Of a stretch of 64,000 nucleotides of DNA, positions 16,574 to 25,309 are shown piece by piece; the first letter of the stretch is position 1, and the number at the start of each line of letters is the position of its first letter. Origin of the DNA: Clostridium hydrogenum (GTDB lineage Bacteria > Bacillota > Clostridia > Clostridiales > Clostridiaceae); the NCBI RefSeq assembly GCF_021432385.1, contig NZ_JAEACT010000004.1, forward strand, positions 682,001-746,000, written 5' to 3'. Below the pieces are notes generated by a model. The model worked only from the letters and a program-made list of their open reading frames with translations. It ran no database searches and was not told the DNA's origin. The position numbers and the translations under genes were made by a program.

Positions 16574-18100
16574 GTGATAAAAACAAATTATTTAATAAAA
16601 AGAAAAAGTCTAAGATGGAAATTAGTATCTAGATTTCTTTTAATATTAATATTACTTCTTATTATAATGGAAATATTTCAATATGTTACATTAAAGCAAT
16701 ACTTGTACGCAAGTAAGGAACAAATATTAGATGCAAGATTTCACAATATGAATATAAAAACATTAAGCAGCATAAAAACATCTCAAGATGTTATAAAAAA
16801 TGCAGATAAACTTATAGGCATGATTGTTGATACTAATATGAGTGCAGCAGTTATTGATGAAAATGGTAACCGTATAGCAAGCAGTGCTAATCAAAATAAG
16901 CACTATGATTCAAATGATTCCTTAGATCTTGGGAAAAGGATAGATATGCCTATAGTGAATCCTTTATTATCACAAGAAGATTATAAAACTCTACTAAAAA
17001 AAAGTGGCACCTTGGAAGGATACAAACTAGTTAAAGCAAAAAACGGAGAACTGCAGATAGTTGGGTTTAGAAAAATAGGTGATATTAATTCTCCACTAGG
17101 AATAATCCAGCTAAGCTTATCATCAAAACCAATACAAGATTTAATATATAAACAAACGTCTATATATATATCAACAGCTATTTTAATACTCATTATTGGT
17201 GCTTTAGTTGGAGGTAATGTGTTTAAGCATATTTTAAATCCATTATATAAAATGGCAGATACTGTAGAACGTATTGATGTAGAACAATTAAATACAAGAC
17301 TTCCAATAAATAATGGTCAAATTGAAATAGATAGGCTTTCTATAGCTTTTAATAATATGCTTCAAAGAATAGAAAACTCTTTTAATGAAGAACAAAAAAT
17401 CAGGGAACAAATGCGGCAGTTTCTATCCGATGCTTCCCATGAATTAAGAACTCCATTAACATCTATCCATGGCTTTGTTGAAGTATTATTAATGGGAGCA
17501 GCTAAAAATGAAAAACAGCTAAATTTAGCACTAAATAGTATTTTAGCAGAAAGTGAAAGATTATCAAAATTAGTAAATAACTTATTAATGTTAAATAGAC
17601 TTGATCATCATACACCTCAAAAAATGAAGCTAGAAGATCTAAGTGATATTGTTAAAGAAGTTTCATCTCAGCTTAATATATTAGCTAAAGAAAGAAATAT
17701 TAAATTCGACCTAGAAGAAAATGTTAATATAATTGCAAGCCGAGATCAAATTAAGCAGGTAATCCTCAACTTAGTTCAAAATGCTATAATACACACAGAC
17801 GAAGAAAAAGGTGAAATTGTTGTTACTGTTAATAAAACAGTCATCTCTTCACAAAATTACGCAGTATTTAGCATAAAAGACAATGGAACAGGAATTTCAA
17901 AAGAACATATTAATAAAATTTTTGATAGGTTTTTTAGAAGTGAAACTCACAGATCTCGTGCTCAAGGTGGTTATGGACTAGGCTTATCCATAGTAAAATC
18001 CATAGTTGATGCACATAATGGTAGGGTTGAAGTTACAAGTGAATCTGGAAAGGGATCAATTTTTTCTGTTTACATAAAAAGTGTTACAAAACAACGGTAA
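16574..18100 (+). CDS. Membrane sensor histidine kinase (second)
   Basis: 508 residues from GTG 16574, which has AAGGAGC eight bases upstream; a longer frame from 16526 would begin inside the palindromic element. Membrane helices lie at about 15-39 and 194-216 around a sensor of about 155 residues. HAMP, H-box SDASHELRTP with His near 289, N-box NLVQNAIIH and G-boxes DNGTGIS and GGYGLGLS follow. Two kinases behind a single response regulator suggests either integration of two signals or a lost regulator gene. A strong terminator follows at 18142. Confidence 0.92.
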   Translation: MIKTNYLIKRKSLRWKLVSRFLLILILLLIIMEIFQYVTLKQYLYASKEQILDARFHNMNIKTLSSIKTSQDVIKNADKLIGMIVDTNMSAAVIDENGNRIASSANQNKHYDSNDSLDLGKRIDMPIVNPLLSQEDYKTLLKKSGTLEGYKLVKAKNGELQIVGFRKIGDINSPLGIIQLSLSSKPIQDLIYKQTSIYISTAILILIIGALVGGNVFKHILNPLYKMADTVERIDVEQLNTRLPINNGQIEIDRLSIAFNNMLQRIENSFNEEQKIREQMRQFLSDASHELRTPLTSIHGFVEVLLMGAAKNEKQLNLALNSILAESERLSKLVNNLLMLNRLDHHTPQKMKLEDLSDIVKEVSSQLNILAKERNIKFDLEENVNIIASRDQIKQVILNLVQNAIIHTDEEKGEIVVTVNKTVISSQNYAVFSIKDNGTGISKEHINKIFDRFFRSETHRSRAQGGYGLGLSIVKSIVDAHNGRVEVTSESGKGSIFSVYIKSVTKQR

Positions 18101-18141
18101 TAACTTATATCTTCATTAAATTAAAATTTTATTATAAAATA

Positions 18142-18175
18142 GAAAAAAGTATATAAAATTGTATATACTTTTTTC
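18142..18175 (+). terminator. Rho-independent terminator of the two-component operon
   Basis: Perfect 14-bp stem GAAAAAAGTATATA / TATATACTTTTTTC with a 6-base loop. The right arm ends in six T, giving the U-tract in the plus direction. Confidence 0.8.
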
Positions 18176-18180
18176 TTAAG

Positions 18181-18279
18181 CTAAGAGCTTCAAGTTCAGA
18201 AGAAATTTTAAGCAGTGTAAATGAAACTACTATTGCTTTAGAACAAGTAACAAAATCAGCTAAAGATTTTAATATTATC
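18181..18279 (+). pseudogene. Fragment of a methyl-accepting chemotaxis protein gene
   Basis: 33 codons with no start read SSSEEILSSVNETTIALEQV and continue with VTKSAKDF, the coiled-coil pattern of the cytoplasmic signalling half of chemotaxis receptors. Nothing before or after continues it. It is a relic left by deletion, ending where the convergent methyltransferase gene stops. Confidence 0.6.
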
Positions 18280-18847
18280 TTTGTGCTATCAAACCATAAA
18301 AATTTTCTCCAATATTTATAGTTGATATATTTGAGAAGCCAAGTGTATTTAAGATTTCTTTTAAATCTGTTTTGTCTAATCTTTCTTCAATCGGAGGTCC
18401 AAACTCACTCTTAGCTTTTTCCCATTCAACAATAGCTATTCTTCCCTTGGGAGAGAGAAGCTTTTTTATTCCAATTAAAAATTTCTCTTTATCCTCTATT
18501 TCATGTAATACCGTGCTTATAAATGTAATTGTTACTTTACCCTCTTCTAGTTTAAAATCATTTTCTTCTGTCAAAATGCTTTTTACATTAGATATATTAT
18601 TATCTTTTATTTTTATTTCAACTTCACCTAGCATTTCCTGTGAAATATCCATTGCAAATACATTTCCATTTTCTCCAACAATTTTAGCTGCTGGAATAGT
18701 AAAATATCCAATTCCACATCCTATATCTGCCATTACATCGCCTTCATGCAAACCAAGTCTAATAAGTGTTTCTCTTGGTGGCAACATTTCTCTTCTCTTT
18801 GGATTATCTAGTTTGTGCTTATTTTTAGCATCAAATTTATGCATCAT
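18275..18847 (-). CDS. Class I SAM-dependent methyltransferase
   Basis: 190 residues of the methyltransferase 25 type. The SAM site ADIGCGIGYFTIPAA lies near residues 39-53, followed by AMDISQEML. The N-terminal KRREMLPPRETL is common in small clostridial methyltransferases that lie near metal or sulfur genes. Substrate is unknown. AGGAGG precedes tandem ATG codons at 18847 and 18844. A CCCATATGGG palindrome upstream hints at metal or sulfide-responsive control. Confidence 0.8.
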   Translation of the reverse strand: MMHKFDAKNKHKLDNPKRREMLPPRETLIRLGLHEGDVMADIGCGIGYFTIPAAKIVGENGNVFAMDISQEMLGEVEIKIKDNNISNVKSILTEENDFKLEEGKVTITFISTVLHEIEDKEKFLIGIKKLLSPKGRIAIVEWEKAKSEFGPPIEERLDKTDLKEILNTLGFSNISTINIGENFYGLIAQR

Positions 18848-18887
18848 CGTTTACCTCCTAATATTCAAATTATTTTTCTTAATCTTT

Positions 18888-18907
18888 TATACCCCATATG
18901 GGTATAC
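18888..18907 (-). promoter_or_regulatory. ATACCCC-ATATGGGTAT palindrome, CsoR/CstR-like operator candidate
   Basis: CCCATATGGG (18893-18902) is an exact palindrome within flanking TATA(C) sequence, 40 bp upstream of the methyltransferase ATG. CsoR-family repressors (Cu+, Ni2+ or persulfide sensors) bind G/C-tract palindromes of this shape. No CsoR gene is in the window. Confidence 0.4.
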
Positions 18908-18936
18908 TTGAATTATATAATTATGCATATTTTTAG

Positions 18937-19713
18937 TCAACAATAACATATTTCTTCTAAATGCTTTAAATAAATTTCCTGAAACTTTGGCAGTTCTCCA
19001 AGACCATGGAGATAAACATCCACCTTTACTCCCTGCTTTTCAATAATATTCTTCCAAGAAGTTTCTTGTTCTCCACACATATCATTCTTTGCGTGACCAC
19101 CTGACATTAGCATAAATGGAGCAAGCATTACTTCTTTTATTTCATTTTCTTTAATCCACTTAATTACATCAGCTATAGAAGGTTCCCCCTCCATAGTTCC
19201 TATAAATACATTTTTATAACCCATATTCCATAATAAAGTTTGAAGCTCTGCATAGCATGTATTGGAATAACTGTAAGAACCATGACCCATGAAAACTACT
19301 GCATTCTTTCCCTCTACTATGTCTTTTATTACTTCTACTAACAATTTATAATCTTCGTACTTATATAAAATAGGATTCCCTAGTTTAATTTCTTGAAACA
19401 AATTTTTTCTCTTAAACTCTTCAACAGTACAACGTAATTTATTATATTCACTACCAGATAACAAATGAAGCGGCTGAATAAATGCCGCCTCATATCCCTC
19501 TGTATAAAGTTTTTCCAGTGCTTCTTCTGGTGTATCTACAAATATTCCGTCTCTATCCTTAAGAACTTTTATCACAAATTTTGATGTAAAAGCTCTTCTT
19601 ACCTCATAACCGTCATATTCACTTTTAATTCTATTTTCTACTGCTTCTATTGTAAGCTTTCTTGTATCATCATAGGTTGTACCAAAACTAACAACAAGTA
19701 TTGCACGCTTCAA
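18937..19713 (-). CDS. cbiK: Sirohydrochlorin cobaltochelatase, anaerobic type
   Basis: 258 residues of the CbiK chelatase family, starting MKRAILVVSFGTTYDDTR at TTG 19713 with TTGGGGG eight bases upstream. The first metal-binding His is in FMGHGSYSYSN and the second in YLHGLGELP near the C-terminus, matching the two His of CbiK. It inserts Co2+ into sirohydrochlorin for cobalamin and may insert Fe2+ to make siroheme. It follows the hem genes in the same direction, separated by a 360-bp gap filled with a palindromic element. No signal peptide, so it is cytosolic. Confidence 0.9.
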   Translation of the reverse strand: MKRAILVVSFGTTYDDTRKLTIEAVENRIKSEYDGYEVRRAFTSKFVIKVLKDRDGIFVDTPEEALEKLYTEGYEAAFIQPLHLLSGSEYNKLRCTVEEFKRKNLFQEIKLGNPILYKYEDYKLLVEVIKDIVEGKNAVVFMGHGSYSYSNTCYAELQTLLWNMGYKNVFIGTMEGEPSIADVIKWIKENEIKEVMLAPFMLMSGGHAKNDMCGEQETSWKNIIEKQGVKVDVYLHGLGELPKFQEIYLKHLEEICYC

Positions 19714-19782
19714 ATTAACGACCCCCAAAATAGGTACTCTAAGAACTTTAAAATTGCAAATACTAAGGGGTACTCTGAGAAA

Positions 19783-20023
19783 TTTGAATTTGAAGCAGAG
19801 TACAAAGTACAGATGACAGAGTACAGTGAAGGATGATTTTTTTCCGCTATCGCTTCAAAAAATCTTAAACTTAATGCTTACGCATTGGATAAAACATAGT
19901 GTTCAGCGCAGCTGACACTACTAAGTTCTAAGATTTACCTGAGCAAAGCAAAAGGTAAATCCTCCTTCACTGTACTCTGTACTCTGTCAATTGTACTCTG
20001 AATCAATTTTCAGTTTGTCAGAA
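19783..20023. repeat. Family-1 dispersed palindromic element, copy C
   Basis: One of the best copies: left arm CAGAGTACAAAGTACAGATG, a second arm GACAGAGTACAGTGAAGGATG, centre with AAACTTAATGC, then ACCTGAGCAAAGC and the right arm CTGTACTCTGTACTCTGTC. It lies between hemB and cbiK and fills most of 19714-20075. Confidence 0.85.
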
Positions 20024-20075
20024 TAAATTTCATATTAGCAATTTCAATATTCCAAGTTATCTCCCAGTAATAGTT

Positions 20076-21041
20076 TTACTCCCTAAGCCATTTTGCTGCT
20101 TCAATAGCATAATAAGTTATTATAATATCTGCTCCTGCTCTTTTTATTGATAAGAGAGACTCTAAGGCAATTGCCTTTTCATTTATATATCCAAGCTTCG
20201 CCCCAGCTTTTATCATGGCATACTCACCACTTACACTATAAGCTGCAACTGGAACGTCGTACTTACTTCTTGCTTTGTTTATTATATCAAGATAAGACAG
20301 TGCAGGCTTGACCATTATTATATCTGCACCTTCATTTATGTCATCTTCTATTTCAAGCATAGCCTCTCTTGAATTGGCAGGGTCCATTTGATAACTCTTT
20401 CTGTCTCCAAATTTAGGTGCAGAATCCGCTGCTTCTCTAAATGGTCCATAAAAAGCAGAACAGTATTTTGCGCTGTAAGCCATTATTGAAACATTTTCAT
20501 ATCCATTTTCATCAAGGCTATTTCTTATAGCTTCTATTCTTCCATCCATCATATCTGAAGGTGCAACCATATCCGCTCCAGCTTTTGCATGAGAAAGGGC
20601 TATTTTTGCAATATACTTTATAGTATCATCATTATCAACATACTCACCATGAAGTATGCCGCAGTGACCATGACTTGTATACTCACACATACAAACATCT
20701 GTAATTATTAATATATTTTCATCTATTTCTCTTATTTTTCTTATTGCTTTTTGAATTATTCCATTGTCATCAAAAGCTGAAGATGCGATTTCATCTTTAT
20801 GATCTGGTATTCCAAATAAAATAATGCCCTTTACCCCTACTTCTTTTATTTCAGTTATTATTTCATCTAACTTATCTAAGGAATAATGATAGCAGCCTGG
20901 AAGGGAAGATATTTCTCTTTTTATATTTTCTCCTTCGACTACAAATAGTGGGTAAATAAAATCATTAGGACTCACGGTTGTTTCCCTTACCATGTCTCTT
21001 ATATAACTATTTTTTCTAAGTCTTCTATGTCTTCTAAACAT
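20076..21041 (-). CDS. hemB: Porphobilinogen synthase (delta-aminolevulinate dehydratase)
   Basis: Joins two 5-aminolevulinate molecules into porphobilinogen. 321 residues, the usual length. The metal-binding Cys cluster DVCMCEYTSHGHCG marks a zinc-dependent enzyme; the Schiff-base lysines lie in MAYSAKYCSAFYGPF and MVKPALSYLD. It is 14 bp downstream of hemL and last of the contiguous operon before the repeat element. Confidence 0.97.
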   Translation of the reverse strand: MFRRHRRLRKNSYIRDMVRETTVSPNDFIYPLFVVEGENIKREISSLPGCYHYSLDKLDEIITEIKEVGVKGIILFGIPDHKDEIASSAFDDNGIIQKAIRKIREIDENILIITDVCMCEYTSHGHCGILHGEYVDNDDTIKYIAKIALSHAKAGADMVAPSDMMDGRIEAIRNSLDENGYENVSIMAYSAKYCSAFYGPFREAADSAPKFGDRKSYQMDPANSREAMLEIEDDINEGADIIMVKPALSYLDIINKARSKYDVPVAAYSVSGEYAMIKAGAKLGYINEKAIALESLLSIKRAGADIIITYYAIEAAKWLRE

Positions 21042-21055
21042 TTTCTCACCTTCAA

Positions 21056-22324
21056 TTATAATTTTTTCATAACTTCTAAAAACTTATCTATGTCCTCTTC
21101 TGTATGCTTTGTTCCTAAAAACATAGCTTCAAATTGTGATGGAGGTACATATACTCCGTCTTTTATCATATGCTCTGCAAATTTAGAGAACATATTTGTA
21201 TCCGACTTCTTTGCATCACTGTAGCTAGTAACTTCACTGCAAGAAGTAAAAAATACTGTCATCATATTCACGCATCTATTTACTACAAGGCTTATGCCTT
21301 TTTCTTTAGCAATTTCCTTTATGCCGTTTTGAAGTTTTTGTCCAAGCTTGTCCATATATTCATAGCAGCTAATGTTCTCATGAAGCTCTTTAAGCGAAGC
21401 GTAACCAGCTGCCATTACAATAGGATTTCCAGACATAGTTCCTGCTTGATAAACTGGTCCCATTGGAGAAAGCTTTTCCATTATTTCTCTCCTGCCACCA
21501 TAGGCTCCACATGGAAAGCCACCACCCATTATTTTGGCAAAGGTAGTCAAATCAGGTTTTATTCCGTACAAGCTTTGAGCTCCTTTGTATGCAACTCTAA
21601 AGCCAGACATTACCTCATCAAATATGAGTATTGTGCCGTTTTCGGTACATATGTCTCTAAGTCCAAGCAAAAATTCCTTTTTAGCAGGGACAACGCCCAT
21701 ATTTCCTGCAACTGGCTCTACTATTACCGCTGCTATTTCAGCTTTATATCTTTTAAAAAGCTCCTTTACGCTTTCTATATCATTGTACTGCGCTATAAGT
21801 GTGTTCTCTATACTTCCCTTTGGCACTCCAGGTGAACCAGGTATATTTTCAGTCATGACGCCAGAACCAGCTTCAACTAAAAAGCCGTCAAAATGGCCAT
21901 GATATCCACCTGCAAATTTTATTATTTTATCTCTGCCAGTATAGCCTCTTGCAAGCTTTACAGCACTCATAGTAGCTTCTGTTCCTGAATTAACCATTCT
22001 AAGCATATCAACATTATCTACTGTGGTACATATGTATTTTGCAAGCTTAAGTTCCATTTCTGTTGGAGCTCCAAAACCAACTCCATATTCTAAAGCAGCT
22101 TTTACCGCCTCCATAACTTTTTTATTGTTATGTCCTAAAATCATAGGCCCCCAAGCGCCAACAAAATCTATGTACTCTTTTCCATCTTCATCAAAAAGGT
22201 GAGAGCCTTCTCCTCTTTTTATTATTGGTGGATTAATATTTAAAGCTGTATATGCTCTTACAGGACTATTCACCCCTCCAGGCATATACTTTTTAGATTC
22301 TTCAAAAATCTCTTCACTATTCAT
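21056..22324 (-). CDS. hemL: Glutamate-1-semialdehyde 2,1-aminomutase
   Basis: PLP enzyme that converts glutamate-1-semialdehyde to 5-aminolevulinate, the second step of the C5 route. 422 residues. The PGGVNSPVRA start, VNSGTEATMSA and the PLP-lysine motif TFAKIMGGGFPCGAYGG are all present. Its start overlaps the cobA-hemD stop by 8 bp, showing tight coupling in the operon. Confidence 0.97.
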   Translation of the reverse strand: MNSEEIFEESKKYMPGGVNSPVRAYTALNINPPIIKRGEGSHLFDEDGKEYIDFVGAWGPMILGHNNKKVMEAVKAALEYGVGFGAPTEMELKLAKYICTTVDNVDMLRMVNSGTEATMSAVKLARGYTGRDKIIKFAGGYHGHFDGFLVEAGSGVMTENIPGSPGVPKGSIENTLIAQYNDIESVKELFKRYKAEIAAVIVEPVAGNMGVVPAKKEFLLGLRDICTENGTILIFDEVMSGFRVAYKGAQSLYGIKPDLTTFAKIMGGGFPCGAYGGRREIMEKLSPMGPVYQAGTMSGNPIVMAAGYASLKELHENISCYEYMDKLGQKLQNGIKEIAKEKGISLVVNRCVNMMTVFFTSCSEVTSYSDAKKSDTNMFSKFAEHMIKDGVYVPPSQFEAMFLGTKHTEEDIDKFLEVMKKL

Positions 22325-23783
22325 TTATTATACACTCCTCAATTATTCCTTCTGTACTGCATTCGTTGCAAGTGGAATATTCAGCACCGATTTTTTCAAG
22401 TTCACTTCCTGTTATAGGTCCAATTGCTATTACTTTTTTACTTTTAATTTTATCCATGCCAACTATGCTTGTCATATTCTTTACCGTTGAAGGACTTGTA
22501 AATATTACAGTGTCAACATTATCAAAAATGGACGCATCCTGTACATTTCCAGGCACAGTTTCATATATGAATGTTTCCTCAACCTTTGCACATATTTTTT
22601 CAAGTTCAACCTTAAGATATTCCCTTGAATTTTTACTTCTAGGAATGAATACCGTATCATCTTTTTTTACCTTTTCTTTAAGAGCTTCAAAAAGACCGTA
22701 TCCATCATGCTTTTCAGAAACTATTCTAGGCACAATACCTCTTTTTTTCAAAGCATTTTTAGTTGAATTTCCTATGACAGCAAATTCAGCTTTTATTTTT
22801 CTTATATCATAATCCTGATTTCTAAGGTAATCAAATAAAATTTCTACAGCATTTACACTTGTTAAAACTATGTAATCGTAATTGCTTAAACTCTCCATAT
22901 GTGTTTTTAAATTTTCAGCCGTATTTTTTATTTCTATTGAATTAATTTCTGTAACTTCCGCACCCAAATCTAAAAGCTTGTCATGAATTTCTTTACTCTG
23001 CTTTTTTGATCTTGTTATACATATATTTCTTCCAAAGAGAGGCTTTTTTTCATACCAATTTAATTTATCATTGAAATTAACTACTTCACCAACTACTATA
23101 ATGCAGGGTGATTTAATTCCATTTAATTCACATTTTTCTCTTATATTCAAAAGCGTTCCAACTGCTTTTTTCTGAAAGCTTGTAGTTCCTCTCATAACAA
23201 CAGCGCAAGGAGTATTTGAAGCCATACCGTTTTTAATTAAACCTTCTGTTATTATTTTAAGCTTTTCAAAGCCCATTAAAAATATAAGAGTTCCAGTAAG
23301 CTTTGCTGCTACTTCAAAATTTACAGAATAATCGTCAGCAGTTTTTGCTGTAAAAATATGAAAGCTTCTTGATATATTTCTATGTGTAACTGGTATGCCT
23401 GCATAATTTAAAACTGCAACTGGTGAAGTTATCCCTGGAAGTACTTCAAATTCTATATTCTCCTTTAAAAGACTTAAAGCCTCTTCTCCACCTCTTCCAA
23501 ATATGTATGGGTCTCCACCTTTAATTCTTCCTACCAAGTTACCGTCTTTAGCTAAGGATACAAGCATATCATTTATTTCATCTTGAGTTTTGTAATGACA
23601 GCCAGGTTCCTTTCCACAATAATAAATTTTACAATCTTCATTTAAATATTTAAGTATGCCTTTTCCAACAAGTCTGTCATACATTACAGCTGTACATTCC
23701 TTAAGTTTCCTAGCTGCCTTTACAGTTATTAATTCTTCATCTCCAGGGCCTGCTCCTATTATATACACTTTACCTGCTGGCAT
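22317..23783 (-). CDS. cobA-hemD: Fused uroporphyrinogen-III C-methyltransferase / uroporphyrinogen-III synthase
   Basis: 488 residues. The first 245 are the SAM-dependent methyltransferase CobA/SUMT, with VYIIGAGPGDEELITVKA, YDRLVG and GGDPYIFGRGGEE. The rest is HemD, with TSVNAVEILFDYL and FTSPSTVKNM. One chain therefore closes the tetrapyrrole ring and methylates it to precorrin-2. This fusion is common in clostridia. It lies 4 bp after hemC. No uroporphyrinogen decarboxylase is present in the cluster, so flux goes to siroheme or cobalamin, not heme. Confidence 0.96.
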   Translation of the reverse strand: MPAGKVYIIGAGPGDEELITVKAARKLKECTAVMYDRLVGKGILKYLNEDCKIYYCGKEPGCHYKTQDEINDMLVSLAKDGNLVGRIKGGDPYIFGRGGEEALSLLKENIEFEVLPGITSPVAVLNYAGIPVTHRNISRSFHIFTAKTADDYSVNFEVAAKLTGTLIFLMGFEKLKIITEGLIKNGMASNTPCAVVMRGTTSFQKKAVGTLLNIREKCELNGIKSPCIIVVGEVVNFNDKLNWYEKKPLFGRNICITRSKKQSKEIHDKLLDLGAEVTEINSIEIKNTAENLKTHMESLSNYDYIVLTSVNAVEILFDYLRNQDYDIRKIKAEFAVIGNSTKNALKKRGIVPRIVSEKHDGYGLFEALKEKVKKDDTVFIPRSKNSREYLKVELEKICAKVEETFIYETVPGNVQDASIFDNVDTVIFTSPSTVKNMTSIVGMDKIKSKKVIAIGPITGSELEKIGAEYSTCNECSTEGIIEECIINE

Positions 23784-23787
23784 ATTT

Positions 23788-24660
23788 TTATCCCTCCAAA
23801 ATTTTCTTAGCTAATTTTTGTCCAAGTCCTATATGATCTTCAATACTTCCATCTATATCTTTTTTTATTAATTTTCCATTAAGTTCAAAAAAACCTGTTA
23901 AGTGCATAATTTCACCTTGAAGCTCTGCATAAGCTCCTAAAGTAGAATGACAATCACCGTTCAGGGCTTTCATAAAGCTTCTCTCTGCATAAGCACAGCA
24001 TCTGCTTTTAAAATCATCTAATTTTATAAAAATATCTTTATTGGGACTTTCTTTTTTAATTTCTATTCCAAGAACTCCTTGCCCAACGGCTGGTACCATC
24101 TCTTCCGTTGAAAAATAATTGGTTATAATCTCCTCTTTACCTAGCCTTTTAAGTCCTGCCGCTGCTAGTATTATTCCATCTAAATTTTGTTCTTCCATTT
24201 TCTTTAGTCTAGTTTGAACATTTCCCCTTATTGGGACAACCTTTATATCTGCTCTTAAAAGTTTCAACTCCGCTGCTCTCCTACTGCTGCTAGTTCCAAT
24301 AACCGCACCTTGTCTTAGTTTCTTAAAGGGAATACCATCTCTCCCTACAAAAACATCTCTAGGATCATCCTTTGAGACTACAGCTGCAATCTCAAACATA
24401 GGTGGCAATTCATATGGAACATCCTTCATACTGTGCACCGCTGCATCTGCTTTGTCATGGAGAAGCGCCTCTTCAATTTCCTTTACGAAAAGTCCTTTTC
24501 CTCCTATATCGTTCAAGGATTTATTTAATATTTTATCTCCGAGAGTTTCCATTAAGAGTTTTTCTGAGAGAATTCCATATTTATCTTCAATTAGTTTCAT
24601 TACAATTTCTGTTTGAACTTGAGCAAGTTTACTTTTTCTCGTTGCTATTGTAAGCTTCAA
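23788..24660 (-). CDS. hemC: Hydroxymethylbilane synthase (porphobilinogen deaminase)
   Basis: Polymerises four porphobilinogens. 290 residues from TTG 24660, with GGGAGG nine bases upstream; an in-frame ATG at 24678 overlaps that site. Motifs: TIATRKSKLAQ, AVHSMKDVP, IGTSSSRRAAEL, and the dipyrromethane-cofactor Cys in NGDCHSTLG. It overlaps the upstream dehydrogenase gene by 32 bp. Confidence 0.96.
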   Translation of the reverse strand: MKLTIATRKSKLAQVQTEIVMKLIEDKYGILSEKLLMETLGDKILNKSLNDIGGKGLFVKEIEEALLHDKADAAVHSMKDVPYELPPMFEIAAVVSKDDPRDVFVGRDGIPFKKLRQGAVIGTSSSRRAAELKLLRADIKVVPIRGNVQTRLKKMEEQNLDGIILAAAGLKRLGKEEIITNYFSTEEMVPAVGQGVLGIEIKKESPNKDIFIKLDDFKSRCCAYAERSFMKALNGDCHSTLGAYAELQGEIMHLTGFFELNGKLIKKDIDGSIEDHIGLGQKLAKKILEG

Positions 24661-25309
24661 CTTTATTATCCTCCCCATAAAACATTTTAAGTACTAATTC
24701 TGCCTTGTTTCTTCTATAAAAAAAATAAAAGTCATCAGAGCATATAAATTCCATAATCTCTTTTTTATGTGCACCTTTAACTTTATTCCTTATTTCCACA
24801 GTAAATTCAATAAAAGCTTCATACCTCTCCAAATATTTTTTTGCCTTGTCCGCAAGATAAACTGAAGTTTTAGGACTTTTACCTTTTACCTTTACAGCAA
24901 TAGAAAAATTTTTTGAAGCACGCTGGCATGGTACAATAAATTTCCCTTTTTCAGGTTTACTGCAATCCATATAAAGCTTATTTATTTTATCACAATCTCT
25001 ACGTATTTTATCATTAATTTTATCGTCATTTGTGGCTATTACAACGATATGAACATCACAAATATAATCTGTTATATATTCATTATTTATCAATTCTACC
25101 TTTGAATATTCATCAAAAATTTTAAAAGTTTCATCAAACTCTTTTGAAAGTACGATTACACTGCAGCCTTTAATAGCAAAGTTTTTTGCCTTTATAAATG
25201 CTGCTCTGCCTCCACCTACTATAAGCACTTTTACTTTGGAAGATATTAAAGCTATATAGGAATTTTCTACTGAATCTCGTAAAATATCTTTCTTATTATC
25301 CTCAGACAT
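24629..25309 (-). CDS. Precorrin-2 dehydrogenase-like protein (siroheme pathway)
   Basis: 226 residues. The N-terminal NAD-binding fold has VLIVGGGRAAFIKAKNF, and VVIATNDDKIND and DCSKPEKGKFIVPC follow, matching the dehydrogenase domain of CysG/Met8/SirC. It oxidises precorrin-2 to sirohydrochlorin. No ferrochelatase part is evident, so CbiK nearby may supply the metal. It overlaps hemA by 43 bp and hemC by 32 bp; its own GTGGAGAAG site makes ATG 25309 credible. Confidence 0.88.
   Translation of the reverse strand: MSEDNKKDILRDSVENSYIALISSKVKVLIVGGGRAAFIKAKNFAIKGCSVIVLSKEFDETFKIFDEYSKVELINNEYITDYICDVHIVVIATNDDKINDKIRRDCDKINKLYMDCSKPEKGKFIVPCQRASKNFSIAVKVKGKSPKTSVYLADKAKKYLERYEAFIEFTVEIRNKVKGAHKKEIMEFICSDDFYFFYRRNKAELVLKMFYGEDNKVEAYNSNEKK

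Noticed and set aside
21170..21902. Long plus-strand frames opposite hemL
   Set aside because: They are shadows of a clearly conserved gene, with no ribosome site or family motif.
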